From the NCBI GenBank assembly GCA_900556625.1, contig USPQ01000003.1:1-64000 (forward strand): a stretch of DNA of 64,000 nucleotides, in the 5' to 3' direction. This DNA comes from an uncultured Bacteroides sp. (GTDB taxonomy: Bacteria > Bacteroidota > Bacteroidia > Bacteroidales > Bacteroidaceae). The notes under the pieces are model-generated. The model worked only from the letters and a program-made list of their open reading frames with translations, was not told the origin of the DNA and searched no databases. Position numbers and translations under genes: made by a program. This document shows positions 37,811-47,360 of this stretch, piece after piece. Position 1 is the stretch's first letter. Every line of letters starts with the position of its first letter.

Positions 37811-40431
37811 TTATGAAACAACGAAGCTATATTCTCCTTTTGTTTTCCATCCTGTTATCCGCAAACGGATATGCCCAGAAAGGTATTATGCGCCTTAGCC
37901 AACAGACATTGATGCATGAGGTACGCGAAACTCCTTCGCCACTGGACGGACAGCATATTGCAGTTAATCCGCCACGCTTCATGTGGCCGGATAAGTATCC
38001 GCATCTCGGCGCCGTACTCGACGGTGTGGAAGAAGAGGATTTCAAACCGGAAGTAACTTATCGTATCCGCATCGCACGTGATCCGGAGTTTAAGTCGGAA
38101 GTTATCACCGCTGAAAGGAAATGGGCATTCTTCAATCCTTTCAAATTGTTCGGGAAAGGAAAATGGTATTGGCAGCACGCATACGTTGACAAAGACGGTA
38201 AGGAGGAATGGTCGCCTGTTTACCATTTCTATGTAGACGAGCAGACGCGTACTTTCAACCCGCCTTCACTACAAGAAGTATTGGCTAAATTTCCAAAGAC
38301 TCATCCCCGCATTCTGCTCGATGCGAACGACTGGGATAACATCATCGAACGGAATAAGAACAACCCGGAAGCACAGGCGTATATCACAAAGGCCAATAAA
38401 TGTTTGAATCACCCGCTGAAACATTTGGAAGAGGAAATTGATACGACACAGGTTGTGAAACTGACGAACATCGTGCAATACCGTTCTGCACTGATTCGGG
38501 AAAGCCGGAAGATTGTAGACCGTGAAGAAGCGAACATTGAAGCAATGGTACGCGCTTATCTGCTGACTAAAGATGAGGTGTATTATAAGGAAGGTATCAA
38601 ACGCCTTTCTGAAATTCTCTCATGGAAAAACAGCAAGTATTTTGCAGGAGATTTCAACCGTTCCACGATTCTGTCGATGAGTACTTCGGCATACGATGCA
38701 TGGTATAACCTGATGAAACCGGAAGAAAAAAAACTGCTCTTGAGAACGATCCGCGATAATGGCAAGAAGTTCTATCATGAGTATGTCAATCATCTGGAAA
38801 ACCGTATTGCCGACAATCATGTCTGGCAAATGACTTTCCGTATTCTGAATATGGCGGCTTTCGCAACGTACGGCGAACTTCCGATGGCTTCCACCTGGGT
38901 GGATTATTGTTACAATGAATGGGTATCTCGTCTGCCGGGACTTAATACGGACGGGGGATGGCATAATGGCGATTCTTATTTCCATGTCAATCTCCGCACG
39001 TTAATCGAAGTGCCTGCTTTCTACTCTCGTATCAGTGGATTCGATTTCTTTGCCGACCCGTGGTATAACAACAATGCACTTTATGTCATCTATCAGCAAC
39101 CGCCATTCTCCAAATCTGCCGGACAGGGGAATTCTCATGAGACAAAGATGAAGCCGAACGGCACGCGTGTGGGCTACGCAGATGCACTGGCACGTGAATG
39201 TAATAATCCGTGGGCGGCAGCTTATGCACGCACGATATTGGAAAAAGAACCGGACATCATGAAGAAAACATTCTTAGGTAAATCCGGCGACTTGACTTGG
39301 TACCGCTGTACTACTAAAAAATCATTACCGAAAGAGGAACGTTCATTGGCTGAGCTCCCTATGACAAAAGTATTCAACGAAACGGGAATAGCAACGATGC
39401 ATACTTCACTGGGAGATATAGGTAAGAATGCCATGCTTTCATTCCGTTCGAGTCCTTACGGTTCCACTTCTCATGCACTGGCTAATCAGAATGCTTTCAA
39501 CACGTTCTATGGTGGGAAGGCTATTTTCTACAGTAGCGGTCATCGTACCGGTTTTACGGATGATCATTGCATGTACGCCTACCGCAATACACGTGCGCAC
39601 AATAGTATTCTGGTCAATGGCATGACGCAGAAGATAGGTACGGAAGGATACGGCTGGATTCCACGTTGGTATGAAGGGGAAAAGATTTCCTATATGGTGG
39701 GTGATGCGTCCAATGCGTACGGAAAAGTCACTGCTCCCATTTGGCTGAAACGCGGTGAGCTATCGGGTACTCAATATACTCCAGAAAAAGGATGGGATGA
39801 GAACAAACTGGATATGTTCCGCCGTCATATCATCCAATTAGGCAATAGTGGCGTATATGTGATTTATGACGAACTGGAGGGTAAAGAGGCTGTAACATGG
39901 AGTTATCTTTTGCATACGGTAGAACTTCCTATGGAAATGAAAGAACTTCCGAACGACGTGCAAGTTACGGGCAAGAATAAGGCAGGCGGAGTTTCTGTAG
40001 CTCACCTTTTCAGTTCGGCTAAGACAGAACAGGCTATTGCAGATACTTTCTTCTGTGCTCCGACAAACTGGAAAAATGTAACGAACGCGCAAGGGAAAGC
40101 TCTGAAATATCCTAATCACTGGCATTTCTCTTCTACAACCGTTCCATGCAAGGTTGCCCGTTTCTTAACGGTTATGGATACTCATGGAAATAATCGCCCG
40201 GATATGAAAGTAGTCCGTAACGGTAATACCGTTCAAGTCGGAGATTGGATTATCAACTGCAATCTGACCGAGAAAGGAAAAGCTGCTATCACTGTTACCA
40301 ACAAATCTGAAAAGGTTTCTTTGAACTATGATGCAGGTAAAAAGGAAGGTGCAACAATCCTAACCGATCAGGTAAAAGGCAAACAGATCAGTAAAGTACT
40401 GACGGATTATTTGCCAGACTTTGAAATATAA
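37807..40431 (+). CDS. PL15-type exolytic heparin/HS lyase (BT4652-like)
   Basis: An 874-residue exported heparinase II/III-fold protein at the BT4652 position, a family of exo-acting heparin/HS lyases (PL15_2). The signal peptide ends ANGYAQ. An N-terminal DUF4962-type beta domain (about 25-150: TPSPLDGQHIAVNPPRFMWPD) precedes the alpha/alpha toroid (HPRILLDANDWDNI, NHLENRIADNHVWQ, YFHVNLRTLIEVPA) and the C-terminal beta-sandwich (FRSSPYGSTSHALANQNAFN). The start overlaps the MFS stop by 4 bp; a second ATG at 37813 is also possible. It is the last gene of the operon and is followed by a hairpin. Confidence 0.9.
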   Translation: MIMKQRSYILLLFSILLSANGYAQKGIMRLSQQTLMHEVRETPSPLDGQHIAVNPPRFMWPDKYPHLGAVLDGVEEEDFKPEVTYRIRIARDPEFKSEVITAERKWAFFNPFKLFGKGKWYWQHAYVDKDGKEEWSPVYHFYVDEQTRTFNPPSLQEVLAKFPKTHPRILLDANDWDNIIERNKNNPEAQAYITKANKCLNHPLKHLEEEIDTTQVVKLTNIVQYRSALIRESRKIVDREEANIEAMVRAYLLTKDEVYYKEGIKRLSEILSWKNSKYFAGDFNRSTILSMSTSAYDAWYNLMKPEEKKLLLRTIRDNGKKFYHEYVNHLENRIADNHVWQMTFRILNMAAFATYGELPMASTWVDYCYNEWVSRLPGLNTDGGWHNGDSYFHVNLRTLIEVPAFYSRISGFDFFADPWYNNNALYVIYQQPPFSKSAGQGNSHETKMKPNGTRVGYADALARECNNPWAAAYARTILEKEPDIMKKTFLGKSGDLTWYRCTTKKSLPKEERSLAELPMTKVFNETGIATMHTSLGDIGKNAMLSFRSSPYGSTSHALANQNAFNTFYGGKAIFYSSGHRTGFTDDHCMYAYRNTRAHNSILVNGMTQKIGTEGYGWIPRWYEGEKISYMVGDASNAYGKVTAPIWLKRGELSGTQYTPEKGWDENKLDMFRRHIIQLGNSGVYVIYDELEGKEAVTWSYLLHTVELPMEMKELPNDVQVTGKNKAGGVSVAHLFSSAKTEQAIADTFFCAPTNWKNVTNAQGKALKYPNHWHFSSTTVPCKVARFLTVMDTHGNNRPDMKVVRNGNTVQVGDWIINCNLTEKGKAAITVTNKSEKVSLNYDAGKKEGATILTDQVKGKQISKVLTDYLPDFEI

Positions 40432-40453
40432 AAAGAACTAATTAAAAGATACA

Positions 40454-40477
40454 AGAGGGTGTTCGAGGACACTCTCT
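40454..40477 (+). terminator. Hairpin after the PL15 gene (possible terminator)
   Basis: AGAGGGTGT (40454-40462) pairs with ACACTCTCT (40469-40477), 9 bp with one G-U, loop TCGAGG. No clear T run follows, so intrinsic termination is uncertain. Confidence 0.4.
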
Positions 40478-40633
40478 GTATTCTCCACGATGACAACCCA
40501 ATACAATTCACGAAAACCAACGAACTAACATATATGGATTTAAAATTTCAAAGCACTTCACCTTTTCGCCATAACGTCCTGTTCATCGTCGTTTGCGGGT
40601 GAAGGGTCTTCCCCTCATCAGTCTTTCACCTAT

Positions 40634-40678
40634 CATAGAATCTCGGAAACGCTTACATAGAATCGCAGAGACGCTTAC
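40634..40678. repeat. 22-bp imperfect tandem repeat
   Basis: Two adjacent copies with consensus CATAGAATCnCnGAnACGCTTAC (40634-40656 and 40656-40678, sharing one base), differing at three positions. Confidence 0.6.
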
Positions 40679-40814
40679 TTACATCTCATCCGAATAGCGT
40701 TCCGTATAAACAGGGCGCATACTCAGCCATGTTTTACTAATAGACAACTTCTTCTTCCCTATAGCCAAACTTCTCTTCATCAGTAACTAAATCTCGGTTT
40801 GACTAGTCGCAATC

Positions 40815-40900
40815 TATAAACGAAGCCTTTGATTATAAAAACGAAGGTTGCGTTTATATAAATGAAGCCTTTGTTTTTATAAACGCAATCTTCGTTTATA
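40815..40900. repeat. Nested direct/inverted repeat with a 20-bp stem
   Basis: TATAAACGAAG (40815-40825) and CTTCGTTTATA (40890-40900) are an exact inverted pair. Inside, 40839-40858 and 40878-40897 pair over 20 bp with one G-U, enclosing a 19-nt loop. A ~41-bp direct repeat (TATAAAyGAAGCCTTTG at 40815 and 40856) overlaps both arms. It could form a large hairpin or cruciform. Confidence 0.75.
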
Positions 40901-41056
40901 GTTTCATTGCCGCAAAACGGAAGTTTAGATATAATCATAAGGAAGTTAGGATATAAGAGAACACAAGTTTTACTACAATAAAAAGCATTCAAAGCTACGC
41001 ACAACGGGAGCAGTTTCAAACTTTATTAAATATATTCCTATATTAAATATATTCAT

Positions 41057-41064
41057 TACCTTTG
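41057..41064 (+). promoter_or_regulatory. -7 box for nfo (TAccTTTG)
   Basis: TACCTTTGC matches TAnnTTTG and lies 45 bp before the endonuclease IV ATG. Confidence 0.6.
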
Positions 41065-41109
41065 CAATCATAGCCAACATAATCATCTCATACAATTATA
41101 GATATAACA

Positions 41110-41943
41110 ATGAAAAAAATAGGAGCACATGTAAGTGCATCCGGCGGGGTAGAGCTTGCCCCTGTCAATGCACATGAAATAGGAGCAAACGCGTTTGCTT
41201 TGTTCACCAAGAATCAACGCCAATGGGTAAGCAAACCATTGACGGAAGAAAGTATCGCTCTCTTCAAAGAGAATTGTAATAAATATGGTTTCCAACCGGA
41301 ATACATCTTGCCTCACGACAGCTATCTCATCAATTTGGGACATCCGGAAGAAGAAGGACTTGCCAAAAGCCGTGCCGCTTTTCTGGACGAGATGCAACGC
41401 TGCGAACAGCTTGGCCTGAAGTTATTGAATTTTCATCCTGGAAGTTCTCTCAATAAGATATCAATCGAAGAATGTTTATCCCTTATCGCAGAAAGTATCA
41501 ATCTGGCATTAGAAAAGACAAAAGGCGTGACGGCCGTTATCGAAAATACAGCCGGACAAGGCAGTAACTTGGGAAGCGAATTCTGGCAACTAAAATATAT
41601 CATTGACCGGGTGGACGACAAAAGCCGGGTAGGTATTTGTCTGGACACCTGCCATACTTATACGGCCGGTTACGATCTTGTCAACGAGTACGATAAGGTC
41701 TTTGATGAATTTGACAAGGAAGTAGGTTTCGGTTATCTCCGTGGAATGCACCTGAATGATTCCAAGAAAGCATTGGGCAGCCACGTAGACCGCCACGACA
41801 GTATAGGCGAAGGCCTGATAGGAAAGGCTTTCTTTGAAAGACTGATGAAAGATCCCAGATTCGATAATATCCCACTCATACTCGAAACTCCGGATGAAAG
41901 CAAATGGGCAGAAGAAATTTCATGGCTCAGAAGCATTGAATAA
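41110..41943 (+). CDS. nfo: Endonuclease IV (AP endonuclease)
   Basis: A 277-residue zinc-dependent apurinic/apyrimidinic endonuclease for base-excision repair. Full-length relative to the E. coli protein. Zinc-site motifs are all present: IGAHVSASGG at the start, NFHPGSSL, VIENTAGQGSNLG, ICLDTCHTYTAGYD, GMHLNDSKKALGSHVDRHDSIGEG and LILETPDES. It has its own -7 box and converges with the ClC gene, 5 bp apart. Confidence 0.96.
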   Translation: MKKIGAHVSASGGVELAPVNAHEIGANAFALFTKNQRQWVSKPLTEESIALFKENCNKYGFQPEYILPHDSYLINLGHPEEEGLAKSRAAFLDEMQRCEQLGLKLLNFHPGSSLNKISIEECLSLIAESINLALEKTKGVTAVIENTAGQGSNLGSEFWQLKYIIDRVDDKSRVGICLDTCHTYTAGYDLVNEYDKVFDEFDKEVGFGYLRGMHLNDSKKALGSHVDRHDSIGEGLIGKAFFERLMKDPRFDNIPLILETPDESKWAEEISWLRSIE

Positions 41944-41948
41944 TCCGG

Positions 41949-43565
41949 TCAATAAATATTTGCCATGCTGACCAAAGGTTCATATAGTTTCTCGATATCT
42001 TGTGAATCCATTTCTATCTGAACCTGGTCACCCGGCATTAACGTTTGTCCCTTAGGCTCAAAATCTTTCTTATCCCGATGGACATTAATGATAATGCAAC
42101 GTTCCGGCAGACGAAGTTCATCTACAATTTTCCCGTCTAAATAAGAACCGCTCATCACCTCAACAGACAAAGTATAGCGTGTTTCCTCCTTAAATGCGGG
42201 CGAATGAATCATATCTTCATATAAAGTCACATTAAGGGGTTTTATCTGGAGCATTTCCGTGAAATAATAAGTCAATCCTCCTACAACAATCGATGGATAG
42301 AATACTTCCAGATGTCCTGTTATCTCCGTTATCAAGACGATAGCAGTCAAAGGAGTACGGACGACTGCCACCAGAAAAGCAGACATACAAATCAACATGA
42401 TATAACTAATATTCTCATAGGCAATGACTCCCTGTTGAACCATAATCAAGGCTATAATTTGCCCAAGCAGTCCGCCTGTCACTAATGTAGGAATGAAACT
42501 TCCTCCCGGCAATCCCGAAGAAAAGGAAAAAATACTAAAGACCAAGTGTAATAACATCATACCTACAATCCAGAGAATATGCATATCCGGATGCATAGCC
42601 TGCGAAAGCAAGAACTGTTCCCCTCCCCCAGTCAGATTGACTTCAGCCATAGAAATCATGAAAGCAATGAAAAGCAGATACAGCATTTTCACGTATTCCG
42701 GGTGCTTAATGGCAGGATAAATACGTTTCACCTGAAGAGTAGTTATAGAGAACAGTTTTCCGAAAACAGAAATAACAGCAGCCAGCAAAAGAAACAGTTT
42801 CACTTGCGACCAAAACGTCATGCCCGGCACTATCGCATCTATCTGGAAATAAGGATTAATCGGAAAAATCCAACTGGCAACCCCACCGGCTACTACCCCC
42901 GCCAAAAGAGTTGTAATAGCGGTTTTCGGAGCGTCAAACCGCTCTATGGACTCAATAACCAACAGCGATGAAGCCAACGGCGCAGCGAAAGCAGCCGCCA
43001 ACCCGGCACCCGCCCCCGCAGACAGCAATTGTTTCCGCTCACCGGCAAGCACTCTGCCCCATTTGGAAACCAAACAGCCTACATAGGAGCCGATCTGGAC
43101 GGAAGGTCCTTCACGCCCTAAAGAAAGTCCCGTACTCAATGCAAGTATTCCACCCGCAAATTTAGAGACCAATTCAATCAGAGGATGTTTATATTCCACC
43201 CTCCCGTTAATGACACCTCGTGTCTGCGGAATACCTCCCCCTGTTATCAAAGGCATTTTCTTGACCAGCCAGGAAACAAATACCAGAATGCCCCACATCA
43301 ATAGAAAAAGGGGGATATACCAATACCATTTGGGGTGAGAGTTGAAAAAGTCGTAACGCAGATTGAAGAAATATTGAAGCAAATAATGATAAGGGACAGC
43401 AATAAGCCCCGTCAGCAATCCAACAAAGATACTGACGAAGTAAAGCCGCGCATCAATCAATTTCAGTTTGAAAATTCGCCAACGGCCGTCATCTTTTATT
43501 TTTTCCATCAATCTAAACATACTACCACTCTTCACCGTTTTATACGCATGACATACAACAACCAA
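41949..43565 (-). CDS. ClC chloride channel/antiporter with C-terminal RCK_C domain
   Basis: A 538-residue membrane protein of the ClC family. Selectivity-filter motifs are present: GGGIPQTRG, GREGPSVQIG and GLPGGSFIPTLVTGG. A cytoplasmic TrkA_C/RCK_C-like domain follows the last helix (about 445-530: EVMSGSYLDGKIVDELRLPERCIIINVHR...LMPGDQVQIEM), a common Bacteroidetes fusion that may bind a regulatory ligand. An internal ATG at 43520 (MFRLMEK) is an alternative start. Whether it is a channel or a Cl-/H+ exchanger was not resolved by inspection. Confidence 0.93.
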   Translation of the reverse strand: MVVVCHAYKTVKSGSMFRLMEKIKDDGRWRIFKLKLIDARLYFVSIFVGLLTGLIAVPYHYLLQYFFNLRYDFFNSHPKWYWYIPLFLLMWGILVFVSWLVKKMPLITGGGIPQTRGVINGRVEYKHPLIELVSKFAGGILALSTGLSLGREGPSVQIGSYVGCLVSKWGRVLAGERKQLLSAGAGAGLAAAFAAPLASSLLVIESIERFDAPKTAITTLLAGVVAGGVASWIFPINPYFQIDAIVPGMTFWSQVKLFLLLAAVISVFGKLFSITTLQVKRIYPAIKHPEYVKMLYLLFIAFMISMAEVNLTGGGEQFLLSQAMHPDMHILWIVGMMLLHLVFSIFSFSSGLPGGSFIPTLVTGGLLGQIIALIMVQQGVIAYENISYIMLICMSAFLVAVVRTPLTAIVLITEITGHLEVFYPSIVVGGLTYYFTEMLQIKPLNVTLYEDMIHSPAFKEETRYTLSVEVMSGSYLDGKIVDELRLPERCIIINVHRDKKDFEPKGQTLMPGDQVQIEMDSQDIEKLYEPLVSMANIY

Positions 43566-43607
43566 AACAGGGTAGTGGTTTCAGACAAATGAAGATTTAA
43601 TTTCCAA

Positions 43608-46355
43608 TTAGCGTCCCATCAGATTCAAGCGTAGAATAGCGTGTACCATAAAATAAGAACCCAACGTATTGTAATCCGTATCACGGATAGCGGTAGCGGT
43701 AATGGTACGTATCATTGAAACATCCTGACGGAGCATATCATATATCTTGAAACGGAGCAACAATTGTTTCCGCTTCAAGAAGGCTTTCGACAACTGACAA
43801 TTCCACATCAGATTCTCTCGAGCATAACCTTCGTAGCCATAGCCGGAACGTTGGAAATAGGTAAGATCGGTATACAATTCCATTCCCCAAGGGAGATAAT
43901 ATTGTACTTCCGTCCCGAAACGATAATCATACGTTTCCGTACGCGTCTCTTTCACATTGTTATGCGAATTATTATAAAGCAACTCGGCACGTGCGCTGAT
44001 CTCCATCTGCTTTGTCCGATACGTTAATTGCAGACGTTGACGGGCGGTAAGATGTTTCACAGTACTTTTCACGGGAGCTTCTTTATTGATAGTGGTATAC
44101 CCGTTCTGATTCCGGTATTGCAGATACGAGTAGGTGCGGAATATCCAGCTTCGGTTTCTAAAAGGAGTGTTGAGGGAGAAAGAGCCCAAAGCCCGCCAAT
44201 TCCCGTTCAGATTGAGTGGAGTCGTAGTCCGTACCCCCGTTTCGCTATCATACGTCACTTGATTGGTTACGCTATTAATCGTGTTTTCAACCAAAGCGGT
44301 GGCAACCATATTCCGTTGACGTTTCATATTGTAGGAATTGAAATTCAACGTAAATGTATTTATATAAGAAGGTTTCAAAGAAGGATTACCCACCCGGATG
44401 TTCAAAGGATTGGTACGATCTGTCACAGGCTGCAGATCACGTATATTGGGTTGGCGACTCTTTCCCCGATATACTATTTGCAAACGGGTGCGCTTGGAGA
44501 ACTTATAACGGAAATTGACGGTAGGAGAGAAATTAAAAACAGATCTTTCCAATTGATTTTCCGGATCATCTTTCAATACGGAATGGCTCACAGACTTCTG
44601 AGGTTCAAAGTCGGCACCTATATTATAGTTATATTTCTTTCGGGAAGTGCGAACCGCAACATTAAACAAGTGATTGCTATACTGATTTTCGAAACAGTTG
44701 CTTGCCTCTTCATCATAATCGGGAGTAAATTCGTCCAGATCCTTATCCCAATTGTAAACGAAATGATCGGAATTATTCGCCCGATACTGATAACTGTAAC
44801 GGAACTGAAGAAAATGCAACCAAGGTAACGGCTCTACATAGACTAGTTGCACCCGATAATTATAGCCGTCTATTTCGTCTTCTATCTTTTGATTCTGAAC
44901 TTTTTCCGTATTGTTCTTAAAATAATGCGTGGTAGAAAGATTCTTTCTGTCCGTTGAAGAGGCATTACTTCCATAATCCACTTTCAAGGCTATATTTCTC
45001 CCCATCCGACTCAGTTTACGGCTGAGTTGCATCATCATCGTTACATTGTACGAAGAATTATGATTGGTTCCGGATGACTCTTTCTCATTAAGCAAAACAT
45101 CATTCCCCCACCCTTGCTGGAAACTACCGTTACGTCTGTCATTCGCGGCAGTACGGTATTGGGGCCGAAAGATTAAGGTTGTAACAGAATCCATCTTCCA
45201 TTCCAAAAACGCATTTGCGATCAGATTGTTATTTTTCAGGCGGTTGCGCCCCGTACTTTGCGTTATCGACTTATCTTGACGGAGAAAGTTATCGACTGTC
45301 GTACGGCTATCTTCCAGCCTGTCCGTACCTACATACTGAATATTCGAACGAAATTTAACGCGTTGCCAATCGTATGTAGCGTTAATACCTAAAGAACGGG
45401 AAGTAGTCAGTCCTTTTTGTGTACGCAGGTTACCGCTGGAGACTGCTGATTCTTTTTGCATCTCAGAGAATCCCTGATTATTCGTATTATTCAGGTTTCC
45501 GATAATAGTCAATTGGGAGTTGTCTCGAAAACGGTTCAATGTATTGGCCAGTTCATAACGGTCTTTGCTTCCATATCCACCCATAAAATTCTCCATCCAG
45601 CCGAGTTTCATATTCTTTTTCACAGACAGATCGAGAATCATTTCTTCCTCTCCGTCATCAATCCCCGTAAGACGTGCCAAATCAGACTTACGTTCATACG
45701 CTTTCAGCTTTTCCACCATTTCCACCGGGAGGTTCTTTAATGCCGCTTTCGGATCGTCGGAAAAGAACTCCTTTCCATCTACCAGAATCTTCTTCACTTC
45801 TTTTCCATGAATCAACAATTTTCCGTCCGCATCTATCTCTCCACCGGGAAGTTGCTTCACTAAATCTTCCAACATCGAACCTTCGGGAGTACGAAAAGCA
45901 GACGCATTAAAGACGGTTGTATCTTCTTCGGTTACCGCCATAGGCGCTTGTCCTACCACAACGGTTTCATCCAAAGCAATTACTTCCGGAGCTAAAGGTA
46001 TATCGCCCAGATTATTTTTATGACCGCCCGCTACAGGCGATACTTCCCGATAAACCGCAGTGTATCCGATAAAAGAGACATGAAGCAACAAAGACTTATT
46101 TTTGGGAGCGGCAACGGTCAATCGGAATCTACCTTCCGCATCGGTTGCCCCTCCTACCAACAGGGAGCTATCCGATAAAGCCAAAAGCCGGACCGTAGCA
46201 AACGGTACCGGCTGATAGGTTTCCGAATCAACGACACGTCCGGAGAAACGCTTTCCACCGGACTGCGCATAAGCAGCCAAACTGATAATCAGCAAGAAGA
46301 CATAACAACTAATCAAACGCCGCTGAAAAAAACAAATATGGCTGCCTATATTCAA
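43608..46355 (-). CDS. TonB-dependent receptor-like outer-membrane beta-barrel protein
   Basis: A 915-residue outer-membrane protein. A signal peptide ending SLAAYAQ is followed by a carboxypeptidase-regulatory-like domain (FSGRVVDSETYQPVPFATVRL), a plug-like region (SMLEDLVKQLPGGEIDADGKLLIHGKEVKKILVDG) and a long barrel of the OMP_b-brl type. It lacks a SusD partner, so it is not a typical glycan importer. It is the last gene of the ECF sigma operon, 47 bp after the 188-residue gene, which suggests that the sigma factor controls its expression. Ligand unknown. Confidence 0.88.
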   Translation of the reverse strand: MNIGSHICFFQRRLISCYVFLLIISLAAYAQSGGKRFSGRVVDSETYQPVPFATVRLLALSDSSLLVGGATDAEGRFRLTVAAPKNKSLLLHVSFIGYTAVYREVSPVAGGHKNNLGDIPLAPEVIALDETVVVGQAPMAVTEEDTTVFNASAFRTPEGSMLEDLVKQLPGGEIDADGKLLIHGKEVKKILVDGKEFFSDDPKAALKNLPVEMVEKLKAYERKSDLARLTGIDDGEEEMILDLSVKKNMKLGWMENFMGGYGSKDRYELANTLNRFRDNSQLTIIGNLNNTNNQGFSEMQKESAVSSGNLRTQKGLTTSRSLGINATYDWQRVKFRSNIQYVGTDRLEDSRTTVDNFLRQDKSITQSTGRNRLKNNNLIANAFLEWKMDSVTTLIFRPQYRTAANDRRNGSFQQGWGNDVLLNEKESSGTNHNSSYNVTMMMQLSRKLSRMGRNIALKVDYGSNASSTDRKNLSTTHYFKNNTEKVQNQKIEDEIDGYNYRVQLVYVEPLPWLHFLQFRYSYQYRANNSDHFVYNWDKDLDEFTPDYDEEASNCFENQYSNHLFNVAVRTSRKKYNYNIGADFEPQKSVSHSVLKDDPENQLERSVFNFSPTVNFRYKFSKRTRLQIVYRGKSRQPNIRDLQPVTDRTNPLNIRVGNPSLKPSYINTFTLNFNSYNMKRQRNMVATALVENTINSVTNQVTYDSETGVRTTTPLNLNGNWRALGSFSLNTPFRNRSWIFRTYSYLQYRNQNGYTTINKEAPVKSTVKHLTARQRLQLTYRTKQMEISARAELLYNNSHNNVKETRTETYDYRFGTEVQYYLPWGMELYTDLTYFQRSGYGYEGYARENLMWNCQLSKAFLKRKQLLLRFKIYDMLRQDVSMIRTITATAIRDTDYNTLGSYFMVHAILRLNLMGR

Positions 46356-46402
46356 TTTTGTGCCGATTTAGTAAAATAAAACTCTAATAATGAACCTAAT
46401 CT

Positions 46403-46969
46403 TTATTTTTCACCTTGACGCGGAGCACGAGGCTTCTGTCCCTCATGGTGTCCTTGTCCCGGTTTACGTCCTTTTTTTCTACGGTCAAATTCTTTTTTGA
46501 ATTTATTCGCATTGCTTTTCTCCTGTTGATAGATCTTCATAATCTGCTTCTGAGAAAGTATCTTGCTGAACTCGTTATAATACTTTTCACGAATATCCAA
46601 CATTTTGCGACTCTGAGCAAATTGGTTCTTCAACATCGCCGCTATCTCCGCATCAGTCATAGACGGCCGTTGACCTTCTCTTTTAGCATTTGCTTCCGCA
46701 CCTTGTGCTTTTTCCGCTCTGGGCTTACGGTTCATCATGCGACATTCACGCAATTCGTTCAGATATTTCTCGTAGACAGGAGTAAACTTAGCTGCTGTTG
46801 CATCATCCAACATCAACGTTTTAACCATCTGATTGGTCTGCATCTGCACCATTTGTTCCTGCGTAGGACGCTGTTTCTTTTCTCTGTTATCATTGTTTTG
46901 AGCAGAAAGGCTCATCTGACTCCCCAACAGGAGAGCACCCAAAAGTACATAAATAAATTTCATCTTCAT
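46403..46969 (-). CDS. Small periplasmic Gln/Lys-rich protein (DUF4890-like)
   Basis: A 188-residue exported protein with a signal peptide ending MSLSAQ. The mature part is helical and charged, with KQRPTQEQMVQMQTNQMV and a C-terminal basic tail (DRRKKGRKPGQGHHEGQKPRAP). It resembles the DUF4890/Spy-like LTxxQ group of periplasmic proteins, where helices act as chaperones or stress sensors. It sits between the anti-sigma-like gene and the barrel gene, so a role in envelope stress is plausible but not shown. Confidence 0.7.
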   Translation of the reverse strand: MKMKFIYVLLGALLLGSQMSLSAQNNDNREKKQRPTQEQMVQMQTNQMVKTLMLDDATAAKFTPVYEKYLNELRECRMMNRKPRAEKAQGAEANAKREGQRPSMTDAEIAAMLKNQFAQSRKMLDIREKYYNEFSKILSQKQIMKIYQQEKSNANKFKKEFDRRKKGRKPGQGHHEGQKPRAPRQGEK

Positions 46970-47002
46970 AATCTTTACGTTTTAAACAATTGATTGAGTT
47001 AC

Positions 47003-47356
47003 TTAATTTAAAAATATATCGTTTTCAGAGAAGCTGACGAGCTCTTCCAACTCCTCATCCGACAATTCTTTAATCCACTTATCTACCGCGTCCGTGCCAT
47101 TACTTCTATCGACAGCCAATATCGAAGAAGGCGACTTAACGTCATTTATCTGACGCAAGGACGGAACGAATAAGAATCCGGCTAATATTGCCGCCATCGT
47201 AACAACTGCAGAAACAATCAGTTTCAAATGTGACTTCCGCCGTTGCTTTACTCCCGCACGCTCCATCACTCTCCGTTGCATATCTTCGAAAAAGCCATCA
47301 GGAGTACGGTAAGGGGTACGTTTTCCAATATCGTCAAAATCAAAATCCTTTTTCAT
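47003..47356 (-). CDS. Small single-pass membrane protein, possible anti-sigma factor
   Basis: A 117-residue protein with a soluble N-terminus (about 1-40), one membrane helix (LKLIVSAVVTMAAILAGFLFV) and an acidic C-terminal region (KWIKELSDEELEELVSF). It starts 4 bp after the ECF sigma gene, the usual place for an anti-sigma partner, but no zinc-binding HxxxCxxC motif is present. Assignment is from context. Confidence 0.65.
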   Translation of the reverse strand: MKKDFDFDDIGKRTPYRTPDGFFEDMQRRVMERAGVKQRRKSHLKLIVSAVVTMAAILAGFLFVPSLRQINDVKSPSSILAVDRSNGTDAVDKWIKELSDEELEELVSFSENDIFLN

Positions 47357-47360
47357 TCTT

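Larger units (their letters stand above)
40482..41050. other. Gene-free, repeat-rich spacer
   Basis: No credible gene on either strand. It holds a CTTCACC...GGTGAAG pair (40556-40562, 40598-40604), a 22-bp tandem repeat and a long nested inverted repeat, listed separately. It separates the PUL from the housekeeping genes and may be a scar or a structured RNA region. Confidence 0.5.

Noticed and set aside
44028..44828. A 266-codon plus-strand frame inside the TonB-type barrel gene
   Set aside because: Antisense to a recognisable outer-membrane barrel; sequence is low-quality as a protein and lacks a family match.
46415..46993. A 192-codon plus-strand frame over the 188-residue periplasmic protein
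   Set aside because: The minus-strand product has a clean signal peptide and operon context; this frame is its shadow.
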